A stretch of DNA of 58,080 bases from Microthrixaceae bacterium (lineage in GTDB: Bacteria > Actinomycetota > Acidimicrobiia > Acidimicrobiales > Acidimicrobilacustridaceae), in contig CANGMY010000002.1 in assembly GCA_947455015.1 (NCBI GenBank), positions 1 through 58,080 on the forward strand, given 5' to 3'. Position numbers and translations under genes: made by a program. Below, in pieces: positions 50,660 to 58,080 of this stretch. Within the stretch, counting starts at the first letter, position 1; every line of letters starts with the position of its first letter. The notes below the pieces were generated by a model. It did no database searches and was not told the DNA's origin. It saw only the letters and a list, made by a program, of their open reading frames with translations.

Positions 50660-52134
50660 TGAGTACCGATCATTTCAAAGCGCTCTTCGATCCGCGTGCA
50701 ATTGTCGTTGCCGGAGCCTCGACCCACCCCGGAAAATTCGGATTTGTCGCGTTACACAACATCCTCTCTTGCGGCTATGCCGGCAAGGTCTTCGCCACAA
50801 ATCGTGAACGTGCCGAGGTTTTGGGCCGGGCAACTTTCGCCGACCTCAGTGAGATTCCCGATGGTGTCGTTGATCTGATGTTTGTTTGCACTCCAGCAGC
50901 CTCGAATCCAGAGTTGCTTCGCCAAGCTGCGGCCAAGGGGATTCGCGCGGCATTCATTGCGTCGGCCGGTTACGGAGAGTCAGGCGATGAAGGTCGACAG
51001 CTCCAGACTGAACTGGTTGAGCTGGCAAATGAACTCGACATTCTCGTCGTCGGTCCCAACGGACAAGGCCTGGTGTCGACCCCTTCGCAGTTGTGTGCCC
51101 AGATCGTTGCGCCGTATCCACCGGCCGGAAGCATCGGGATTGCGAGTCAGTCGGGCAATTTCGTCTCATCATTTATGAACCTGTCGCGACAGAGCGGCGT
51201 GGGTGTGAGCCGGGCGATCTCCGTTGGCAATGCCGCTCAGGTCGGGGTGATCGACATGCTCGAGTACTACGCCGAGGACCCAGAGACCTCCGTGGGACTC
51301 GTGTACCTCGAAGGCGTGACCGATGGTCGTGAATTCGCCGATCGTCTCGAAGCGGTGTGCCGTCGAATGCCGGTCGTCATCGTGAAAGGTGGTTCGTCGG
51401 GCTCCGGTGCCAAGGCCGCTGCGAGTCATACCGGTTCGCTTGCAACCGATGACCGGGTTTTCGATGGGATGTGTCGTCAGGCAGGCGCAGCGCGAGCTTC
51501 ATCGGTATCCGAAGCGTTCGATATCGCAGCGGCGTTTGCGACGCTTCCCACTCCAAGTGGGCCGCGGTTGGCAATCGTGACCACCGTGGGAGGATGGGGC
51601 GTGCTCGCCGCCGATGCCACCGCGACGACAAGTCTTGAACTTGTCGATCTTCCCGACGATCTCCGGACAACTCTCGATGGCCTTCTGCCACCGCGATGGA
51701 GCCGGAACAACCCGATCGATCTTGCCGGCGGCGAAACCAAGGACACAGTGCCGGCGGTTCTCGATGCCGTGGTCGGCCACTCGGGCATCGATGCAACTCT
51801 TGTTCTGGGAATGGGCATTCAGTCGAACCAAGGTCGACTTGAACGGGAAGGACCCTTCTTCCCAGATCACGGCCTCGAAAGAATCGTCGCTTTCCACGAT
51901 CGACAGGACTCTCGTTACGTCGAGGTAGCACTTGCCGCTTCGGTCGCTGCTCAGAAGCCAGTTCTCATTGCCTCCGAACTGGCGATCGCAGATCCGACAA
52001 ATGCCGCCGTAACGGCAGTCCGTGAAGCGAAGAGATATTGCTTCCCATCAGCAGAACGGGCTGTGAAGGCGCTTCACCATTTGTACCGTCGAACGCAATG
52101 GCTCGATTCCTTTACCGATGAGCCGTCCAGCTAG
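50656..52134 (+). CDS. ADP-forming acetate/acyl-CoA ligase alpha subunit (CoA-binding/succinyl-CoA ligase-like)
   Basis: LFDPRAIVVAGASTHPGKFGFVALHN, VVGPNGQGLVS, IGIASQSGNFVSSFMNLSRQSGVGVSRAISVGNAAQVGVIDMLEYYAEDPET. Confidence 0.9.
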   Translation: MMSTDHFKALFDPRAIVVAGASTHPGKFGFVALHNILSCGYAGKVFATNRERAEVLGRATFADLSEIPDGVVDLMFVCTPAASNPELLRQAAAKGIRAAFIASAGYGESGDEGRQLQTELVELANELDILVVGPNGQGLVSTPSQLCAQIVAPYPPAGSIGIASQSGNFVSSFMNLSRQSGVGVSRAISVGNAAQVGVIDMLEYYAEDPETSVGLVYLEGVTDGREFADRLEAVCRRMPVVIVKGGSSGSGAKAAASHTGSLATDDRVFDGMCRQAGAARASSVSEAFDIAAAFATLPTPSGPRLAIVTTVGGWGVLAADATATTSLELVDLPDDLRTTLDGLLPPRWSRNNPIDLAGGETKDTVPAVLDAVVGHSGIDATLVLGMGIQSNQGRLEREGPFFPDHGLERIVAFHDRQDSRYVEVALAASVAAQKPVLIASELAIADPTNAAVTAVREAKRYCFPSAERAVKALHHLYRRTQWLDSFTDEPSS

Positions 52135-53548
52135 ATCGATGTTCGTAAAGAGTCTCTCCGTAGTCGCCGTACTGCTTGCGCTCGTCGTAGGCGGATTGGT
52201 GATCGCTGCACCTGTCTCGGATGCGGAAATCACCGACCGTCAGGGGCACCCCGGCCCGGCCGCGACCCCGGTGCTTTCGGCACGGAGATTCCCTGGTTCG
52301 ATTCAGGGATCTGTTGGTGATGCCGATTTGTCGGCATCGATTGATCAATATCTCAACAAGGTTGTCGGATCGACCTGTGTCATCGTCGAACAGGATGGCC
52401 GTGTGATTTTTGAACACGGACTGAAAGATCCTCTCGCTCCGGCTTCCACGATGAAGTTGGCAACTGCGCTGGCGGCACTTGATGTTCTCGGCCCCGATGC
52501 CACCTTCACAACGCGGTTCGTGTCCACGAAGCAACCGAAGAACGGCGTGCTAGATGGCGACCTTTATGTCGTCGGCGGTGGCGATGCCTTACTCACGACA
52601 GCGGGCTACAAGACAGTCTTTGATGATCCCGACCAGTTCTTTGAAGACTTCAACGCACTCGCCGACACACTCAAAGATGCCGGCGTAAAAGAGATCACCG
52701 GTGGAATCATCGGCGACGACTCGCGTTACGACGCTGTCCGGTGGATTCCCTCGTGGCCGACTCGCTACCAAATCGGCGGAACGGTGGCTCCTCTGTCGGC
52801 GCTCATAGTGAACGATGGCAACACCGGATATGCCGACACGCCGAATGACGCGACGACAAACCGCAAGGCAGGCGATTCGCCCTTGCTGTTCGCGCAAACA
52901 TTGCGCACGGTTCTCAACTCGAGAGGTATCAAAGTGAGTGGCGGAGCATCAACCGGTCGCGCTCCATCCGACGCCAAGGACGTTGCCTCTTTCGAATCTG
53001 TGCCCATGACGAAAGTGCTCTCGGAGATGATCACCAACTCCGACAACACGACCGCCGAGCTCGTTTTAAAGGAAATTGGTCTTCAGGCGAAAGGTCAAGG
53101 AACAACCTCGGCAGGAATCGATGCAGCGAAAGAGTCACTTACTCGTCAAGGTTTCGACCTCAGCGGACTCATCATGCTCGACGGATCCGGACTCGATACG
53201 AACGATCGAATGACCTGTGCACTCGATCTCGCGTTGGTCACGGCTGTTTCGAAGAATGCAGATCTCTCGGCGGCACTTCCTGTCGGTGGTCGAACCGGCA
53301 CATTGCGCAAGCGCATGGCATCGACCGCTTCCACTGGACGAGTACGGGCCAAGACCGGCACGTTGAATGGAGTGAATGCCCTCACAGGGTTCGCCGATAC
53401 TCCGCAAGGCAACACGCTGTCCTTTGCATTTATTCATAACGGCACCGACATCCGGACGACTGGAGTTGCTGACGGATTCACCGATCGGCTGATGACCTAC
53501 GCGAAGGGTCCTCGGATCAACCTGCTCGGACCACTCCCTACAAAATGA
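52118..53548 (+). CDS. dacB: D-alanyl-D-alanine carboxypeptidase/endopeptidase, S13 family (PBP4-like)
   Basis: SxxK (PASTMKLATALAAL), SxN (SDNTTAEL), KTG (AKTGTLNG). Start may be 52139. Confidence 0.92.
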   Translation: MSRPARSMFVKSLSVVAVLLALVVGGLVIAAPVSDAEITDRQGHPGPAATPVLSARRFPGSIQGSVGDADLSASIDQYLNKVVGSTCVIVEQDGRVIFEHGLKDPLAPASTMKLATALAALDVLGPDATFTTRFVSTKQPKNGVLDGDLYVVGGGDALLTTAGYKTVFDDPDQFFEDFNALADTLKDAGVKEITGGIIGDDSRYDAVRWIPSWPTRYQIGGTVAPLSALIVNDGNTGYADTPNDATTNRKAGDSPLLFAQTLRTVLNSRGIKVSGGASTGRAPSDAKDVASFESVPMTKVLSEMITNSDNTTAELVLKEIGLQAKGQGTTSAGIDAAKESLTRQGFDLSGLIMLDGSGLDTNDRMTCALDLALVTAVSKNADLSAALPVGGRTGTLRKRMASTASTGRVRAKTGTLNGVNALTGFADTPQGNTLSFAFIHNGTDIRTTGVADGFTDRLMTYAKGPRINLLGPLPTK

Positions 53549-54204
53549 CCGCGGGCGGCGCAGGTTGGTCGAGAGAGTTGCCGATGTTTCCGCTCGGCTC
53601 GGTCGTGCTTCCCGGAGTCGGACTTCCGCTCCAGATATTTGAGCCGAGATATCGGGCATTGATTATGACCTGTCTGACTGACGATCGACTTTTCGGCTCG
53701 GTACTCATCGAACGAGGCAGTGAAGTAGGCGGGGGAGATCAGCGCGGCACCGTCGGTTCTCTCGTTCGAATCGTTCAGGCCGAAGAGGCTCCGGACGGTC
53801 GATGGGCCGTGCTGGGTATTGGTATTGAGCGACTTCGGGTCGTTGAATGGTTGCCCGACGACCCATATCCCCGATGCAAGGCCGAAGCGTTCCCTGATGG
53901 CGACACCACATCCAACACGGAACTCCTCGTACGTCAGACTCTCGAAGCGACGATGAAGCTCATGGATCGGCTTGGCGTCGATCGGAACGAACAGCAATCG
54001 CAACCTCAACTCGATGCTGACCTCTCAGTCGCTTCATTCCAACTCACTGCATTGTCGCCCCTCGGGCCGCTCGACCGTCTCACGGCCCTGAAGGCCCCCG
54101 ATCCCGATACCCGGCTTCGCGGTCTGATGGACTCGCTTGCTGAACAGACGGCGATTCTCGATGCTATCGATACCCTCAACGAAGGAATCGACCCGCCAGA
54201 TTGA
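53545..54204 (+). CDS. LON N-terminal (substrate-binding) domain protein
   Basis: MFPLGSVVLPGVGLPLQIFEPRYRALIMTCLTDDRLFGSVLIERGSEVGGGDQRGTVGSLVRI. Confidence 0.87.
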   Translation: MTAGGAGWSRELPMFPLGSVVLPGVGLPLQIFEPRYRALIMTCLTDDRLFGSVLIERGSEVGGGDQRGTVGSLVRIVQAEEAPDGRWAVLGIGIERLRVVEWLPDDPYPRCKAEAFPDGDTTSNTELLVRQTLEATMKLMDRLGVDRNEQQSQPQLDADLSVASFQLTALSPLGPLDRLTALKAPDPDTRLRGLMDSLAEQTAILDAIDTLNEGIDPPD

Positions 54205-54326
54205 GGCGACCCGCGGCGTTTGGGAGCGTTGCGTCTTCCTGTGGCAACGATTGAGTGGGATACTTCTACCCTTGATGCGTCGGAGCGCCGTTGGCCCCTC
54301 CGCCCACAGACACCGAAGGAACAACT

Positions 54327-54674
54327 GTGGCTTCCTCAAAATCCATTTCTGAGATCGTGCAGGACCTCTGGGATCTCCTCGTGGCCTATGCCCGCCAGGA
54401 GACCATTGATCCACTTCGAAATATTGGTCGCTACTTAGCCTTTGGTGTCGGCGGAATGATCGTCGTCACCCTCGGAGTCTTCTTGCTCGGGCTTTCAGGT
54501 TTGCGAGCACTTCAAACGCAAACTGGGGACGTCTTCGTTGGATTCTGGTCATGGGTGCCGTATCTCATCGTTGCGTTGGTGTTCGGTGGTCTCGTTGCTC
54601 TCGCGATCTCTCGAATCGGCAAAGGCGGAGTTGGCACCCAACCCGCGCAGTCACTCCCAGGAGCAAAACGATGA
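54327..54674 (+). CDS. Small membrane protein, phage-holin/DUF1469-like
   Basis: GTG 54327 with SD GAAGGA; two TM helices; SISEIVQDLWDLLVAYARQETIDPLRNIGRYLAFGVGGMIVVTLGVFLLGLSGL. Confidence 0.7.
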   Translation: MASSKSISEIVQDLWDLLVAYARQETIDPLRNIGRYLAFGVGGMIVVTLGVFLLGLSGLRALQTQTGDVFVGFWSWVPYLIVALVFGGLVALAISRIGKGGVGTQPAQSLPGAKR

Positions 54675-54880
54675 GTGCCAACGGCCCAATCACCCGCGAT
54701 CACATCGAACAGCGGTTTCGAGACATCCAGTCCGAAGTTGAAGGCGTTGAATCCGAAGCACGCAGCTACACGACGATCGCAGTTGCCGCGGTTGCCGTCA
54801 CGCTCGTCGTCGTTGCCTTCGCTCTGGGAAGTCGGCGCGGCCGTAAACGCCGGACATTCGTCGAGATTCGCCGAGTATGA
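54671..54880 (+). CDS. Small single-TM protein
   Basis: MSANGPITRDHIEQRFRDIQSEVEGVESEARSYTTIAVAAVAVTLVVVAFALGSRRGRKRRTFVEIRRV; 4-nt overlaps on both sides. Confidence 0.75.
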   Translation: MSANGPITRDHIEQRFRDIQSEVEGVESEARSYTTIAVAAVAVTLVVVAFALGSRRGRKRRTFVEIRRV

Positions 54881-55158
54881 GCCTGCTTTCGGACATCCGA
54901 CGTCGGGCGCTCACCAAAGGTCTCTTCGGCGGAAGCCGACCATGGCTTCTCTTGGGCATTGCTGCGTGGACACTCCGAGGGCTTCAGTGGGCACTTCGCC
55001 CAGAGCCCAAAGTCGTCTATCGAAGCAAGCTCGACGTAGGCGAAACCATCGTCCTTCGCAATGAGCCGGCGCCTCCAACTCGTCGTCAGCGTCGTAAATC
55101 TCGTAAGGCAGAGAAGCGGTCGAACCGCAAGGCAGAACGGCTTGCCAAACGCGCCTAG
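54877..55158 (+). CDS. Small protein with very basic C-terminal tail
   Basis: MSLLSDIRRRALTKGLFGGSRPWLLLGIAAWTLRGLQWALRPEPKVVYR...RRQRRKSRKAEKRSNRKAERLAKRA. Confidence 0.75.
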   Translation: MSLLSDIRRRALTKGLFGGSRPWLLLGIAAWTLRGLQWALRPEPKVVYRSKLDVGETIVLRNEPAPPTRRQRRKSRKAEKRSNRKAERLAKRA

Positions 55159-55185
55159 GAGTTTGACCCTCAGGCCTGCGATCAT

Positions 55186-55392
55186 GTGCCGGTGAAGGTT
55201 CGACTCCATAACCCGCGACGGGACCTCGAGATCGAGGGACCGATCACCATCATCAATCTTTTGGCGCGCCTCGACCTCAATCGAGAGGCAGTGCTCGTCG
55301 TTCGAGACGGGGAGTTGGTACCCGGAGACGAAAGTTTGTCTGACGATGACAACATCGAAATTCGTCCGGTGATTTCAGGGGGCGCCTTATGA
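55186..55392 (+). CDS. Ubiquitin-like sulfur carrier protein (MoaD/ThiS/TtuB-like)
   Basis: GTG start; MPVKVRLHNPRRDLEIEGPITIINLLARLDLNREAVLVVRDGELVPGDESLSDDDNIEIRPVISGGAL: 68-aa beta-grasp pattern with near-terminal GG. Confidence 0.82.
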   Translation: MPVKVRLHNPRRDLEIEGPITIINLLARLDLNREAVLVVRDGELVPGDESLSDDDNIEIRPVISGGAL

Positions 55393-56363
55393 AGTGCGTG
55401 ACCTGTCGCGGGCCAGCGATTATCGACATCCGCCGACACAATTCGAATTTCTGCGCGGAGCATTTCATCGAGCAGTGCCATCGCCAAGTGCGAAAGGCGA
55501 TCGACGAATTTGAAATGTTCACACCATCCGACAAGCTGCTTGTTGCGGTCTCCGGGGGTAAGGATTCGCTTGCAATTTGGGATCTTCTCGTAGACCTCGG
55601 CTACGACGCCGATGGTCTCTACATCGGACTGGGAATCGGCGAGTACAGCGACACATCTCGTGAGTACGCCAAGGCGTATGCACAAACGCGCGACCTCACG
55701 TTGATTGAAGTGGACATCCCTTCAACGTTCGGCTTTGACATTCCGAATGGATCCCGGGCGGCAAAGCGAGTCCCTTGCTCTGCTTGTGGTCTTTCGAAGC
55801 GTCACCTTTTCGATGAGGCAGCCATCAAGGGTGGCTACGACGTTCTCATTACTGGCCACAACCTCGATGATGAGGCTGCAGTGCTCTTCGGCAACACCCT
55901 GCATTGGCACACCGAGTACCTCGGCCGCCAACTTCCGGTTCTTCCAGCACGAGAAGGCTTTCCCAAGAAGGTCAAGCCACTTGTGCGTCTTGCAGAACGT
56001 GAAACCGCCGCGTATTGCATCGTCAAGGGGATCGATTATTTTGTTGACGAATGTCCTATGGCGGCAGGAAACAAGCACCTGAGTTACAAAAATGCTCTCA
56101 ATGAGATCGAGGCGATGTCTCCAGGAGCAAAGCACTCCTTCTATTTCGGCTTTCTTGATCGAGCTGCGGCATTTTTCGAAGTTGAAGCGTCCATCGACCG
56201 CGAGGGCCTCGGAGCCTGTGCATCATGTGGGGCCCCAACGACCTCTGAAATCTGCGCCTTCTGTCGGCTCGTCGATCGAGCCGGTGGCCAACTTCCCGAT
56301 CGAACCGGAGTAACCGCTGTGCCAGTCGATCTTGGACCAACCCGAACAGGATCAATCCAGTGA
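55389..56363 (+). CDS. tRNA 2-thiolation enzyme, TtuA/NcsA (TIGR00269-like) family
   Basis: PP-loop LLVAVSGGKDSLAIWDLL; Fe-S cysteine pattern PCSACGLSKR plus DECPMA; N-terminal CVTC..CAEH and C-terminal CASCGAPTTSEICAFC zinc fingers. Confidence 0.88.
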   Translation: MKCVTCRGPAIIDIRRHNSNFCAEHFIEQCHRQVRKAIDEFEMFTPSDKLLVAVSGGKDSLAIWDLLVDLGYDADGLYIGLGIGEYSDTSREYAKAYAQTRDLTLIEVDIPSTFGFDIPNGSRAAKRVPCSACGLSKRHLFDEAAIKGGYDVLITGHNLDDEAAVLFGNTLHWHTEYLGRQLPVLPAREGFPKKVKPLVRLAERETAAYCIVKGIDYFVDECPMAAGNKHLSYKNALNEIEAMSPGAKHSFYFGFLDRAAAFFEVEASIDREGLGACASCGAPTTSEICAFCRLVDRAGGQLPDRTGVTAVPVDLGPTRTGSIQ

Positions 56364-57133
56364 GCCGGTCATTCGCCGTTGGAGATCGAGTACTTCTTAT
56401 CGATCCAAAGAAGCGCCGCTACCTCATCACGTTGAAGCCGGCGGGGGAGTTCCATTCGCATTCGGGCTTTGTGCCCCACGACTCTCTGATCGGATCACCT
56501 GAGGGTGTCACGGTTCCGTCGACGAAGAACGTTGCGTACCTGGCTGTTCGTCCGACGTTGTCGGATTTCGTATTGAAGATGCCTCGAGGTGCTCAGGTCA
56601 TTTATCCGAAGGATCTCGGACCAATCCTCATGCACGCCGACATTTTTCCCGGCGCCAAGGTGCTTGAGTCGGGTATCGGTTCTGGTGCGCTTTCGATGGC
56701 GATGTTGCGTGCCGGTGCCGACATTGTTGGGTACGAACTCCGGGAGGATTTCGCCGATCGAGCCAAGGAGAATGTCGAAGCCTTTCTCGGCCCAGAAGCT
56801 CTTGAGCGATATCGCGTTGAATTGCGCGATTGCTATGACGGGATCGACGAAACCGACCTCGATCGCGTTGTGCTCGATCTCCCCGAACCATGGCAGGTCG
56901 TTCCCCATGCGGCGAAAGCAATGCACCCGGGCGGCATTCTCTTGGCGTACACACCGAGCATCGTTCAGGTGATGCAACTTCGGCAGGCCCTTGAACAAAG
57001 TGCGTTCGATATGCCTGAAACCCTTGAAGTCCTCAATCGCACATGGCACGTCGAAGGTGTTGCCGTGCGTCCCGATCATCGAATGGTTGCGCACACGGGT
57101 TTTCTTACCCACGCCCGGTTGCTCGGCGGCTGA
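56360..57133 (+). CDS. trmI: tRNA (adenine-58-N1)-methyltransferase
   Basis: GTG start; PKKRRYLITLKPAGEFHSHSGFVPHDSLIGSPEG, RGAQVIYPKDLGPILMHADIFPGAKVLESGIGSGALSMAMLRAG. Confidence 0.93.
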   Translation: MSRSFAVGDRVLLIDPKKRRYLITLKPAGEFHSHSGFVPHDSLIGSPEGVTVPSTKNVAYLAVRPTLSDFVLKMPRGAQVIYPKDLGPILMHADIFPGAKVLESGIGSGALSMAMLRAGADIVGYELREDFADRAKENVEAFLGPEALERYRVELRDCYDGIDETDLDRVVLDLPEPWQVVPHAAKAMHPGGILLAYTPSIVQVMQLRQALEQSAFDMPETLEVLNRTWHVEGVAVRPDHRMVAHTGFLTHARLLGG

Positions 57134-57169
57134 GCGGGATACTGCGTTGATTCCTCGGCGGTCGATTCG

Positions 57170-58080
57170 GTGAGCATCATTGATCTTGTGCTCCTCGGAG
57201 TCATTGCTCTCGCCGTTTTCGGCGGCTACCGACTTGGTTTCATCACGAGAGTTGTGTCCTGGATCGGCTTGGCCGCAGGTCTCGCTCTCGGGGTTTGGCT
57301 TCTGCCGAAATTCCTCAACCAACTCGGCTCGGCAAACCACGGCCTCGTTCTTGTGCTTTCCATTGGGCTGTTACTCGTCGGCGCGTCGTTGGGGCAGGCA
57401 CTCGGGTTCGTCGTAGGCGGCCGTCTCTCTCCGCGTCGTCGAGACGGAGCCTTCGGCCTCCTTGACCGAACGCTGGGAGCGATCGCAGGTCTCGCTGGCG
57501 TTGTCGTCATCCTGTGGCTCGTCATTCCGGTTTTCGTGGCGAGCCCCGGTTGGGTCTCCACACAGACGTCCAAGTCTTGGATCGCACGAACAGTCGACAA
57601 CTCGTTACCGCCGGCCCCTGATGCGATGCAGGCGCTTCGATCGGTTATCGGCGACGGTTCGTTTCCAGATGTTTTCGACGCTTTGCGACCCTCTCCAAAT
57701 TTGGGGCAGCCTCCGGCTTCAACTGGACTCACGCTCGAAACTGCTGCTGCTGTGGCCCGCTCGGTTGTCAAGGTTGAAGGTCCAGCGTGCAACAAGCTTC
57801 AGGACGGTTCCGGCTTCGTCACTCGTGAAGGGCTCATCGCGACCAACGCCCACGTTGTCGCCGGTGAGCGGACAACAACGATTATCCGTGACGATGGTCG
57901 ACGCTTCGAAGGATCAGTCGTTGCGTTCGATCCCGAGCGTGACCTCGCCATTGTCAAGGTGAGCGGTTTCGACCGTCCGGCGCTTCAATTGGCGACGGAG
58001 GCAAACGCATCCGGAGCGGGCACGACTGGGGGAGTCTTTGGCCATCCTGGGGGAGAGCCGCTCAGAATCGCTCCGTTCAA
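57170..58080 (+). CDS. MarP-like membrane serine protease (CvpA N-domain plus trypsin-like domain), truncated by window end
   Basis: Absent from ORF track because it runs off the end: GTG 57170, VSIIDLVLLGVIALAVFGGYRLGFITRVVSWIGLAAGLALGVWLL..., then SVVKVEGPACNKLQDGSGFVTREGLIATNAHVVAGE...DPERDLAIVKV. Confidence 0.88.
   Translation, partial: MSIIDLVLLGVIALAVFGGYRLGFITRVVSWIGLAAGLALGVWLLPKFLNQLGSANHGLVLVLSIGLLLVGASLGQALGFVVGGRLSPRRRDGAFGLLDRTLGAIAGLAGVVVILWLVIPVFVASPGWVSTQTSKSWIARTVDNSLPPAPDAMQALRSVIGDGSFPDVFDALRPSPNLGQPPASTGLTLETAAAVARSVVKVEGPACNKLQDGSGFVTREGLIATNAHVVAGERTTTIIRDDGRRFEGSVVAFDPERDLAIVKVSGFDRPALQLATEANASGAGTTGGVFGHPGGEPLRIAPF

Noticed and set aside
54327-54674. Holin-like protein as evidence for a prophage
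   Set aside because: No other phage gene nearby; DUF1469/holin-like proteins are common chromosomal genes in actinomycetes.
56495-57340. 281-aa minus-strand ORF
   Set aside because: Antisense to trmI and the MarP-like start; no motifs.

Overview
This 58 kb window is gene-dense and reads as chromosomal core sequence from a high-GC Gram-positive bacterium. It is probably an actinomycetote and possibly Acidimicrobiia; that is inferred from gene content (fused FbiC, DUF3151, MarP-like protease, LCP protein), not tested phylogenetically. I recognised no rRNA, tRNA, CRISPR array, transposase, integrase or phage module. Main blocks are: a BMP-type (nucleoside-like) ABC transporter facing a phosphoribosyltransferase; DUF2252, FAD oxidoreductase and LCP genes; M18 aminopeptidase and J-domain genes; gltB-gltD ending at a near-perfect inverted repeat; an envelope-glycan cluster (GT4, UGM-like flavoprotein, GT39-like and PIG-V-like transferases); an opp ABC system without an adjacent binding protein; pyk, DUF3151, mobA, rhodanese, RNase D and typA; a minus-strand run hypothetical-FIST-tkt-tal-pgl-fbiC; TetR with a split ADP-forming acyl-CoA synthetase; dacB; and three small membrane proteins. 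The last block is an overlapping operon of a ubiquitin-like sulfur carrier, a TtuA/NcsA-type tRNA thiolase and TrmI (tRNA m1A58 methyltransferase), followed by a MarP-like protease cut by the window end. The two observations I consider most worth follow-up are (1) the carrier-TtuA-TrmI operon, resembling the Thermus s2T54/m1A58 modification pathway, with a carrier ending in GG-AL, and (2) the pentose-phosphate operon lacking zwf/opcA between tal and pgl and instead ending in the F420 biosynthesis gene fbiC. All family calls are from reading the translations; no database search was run.
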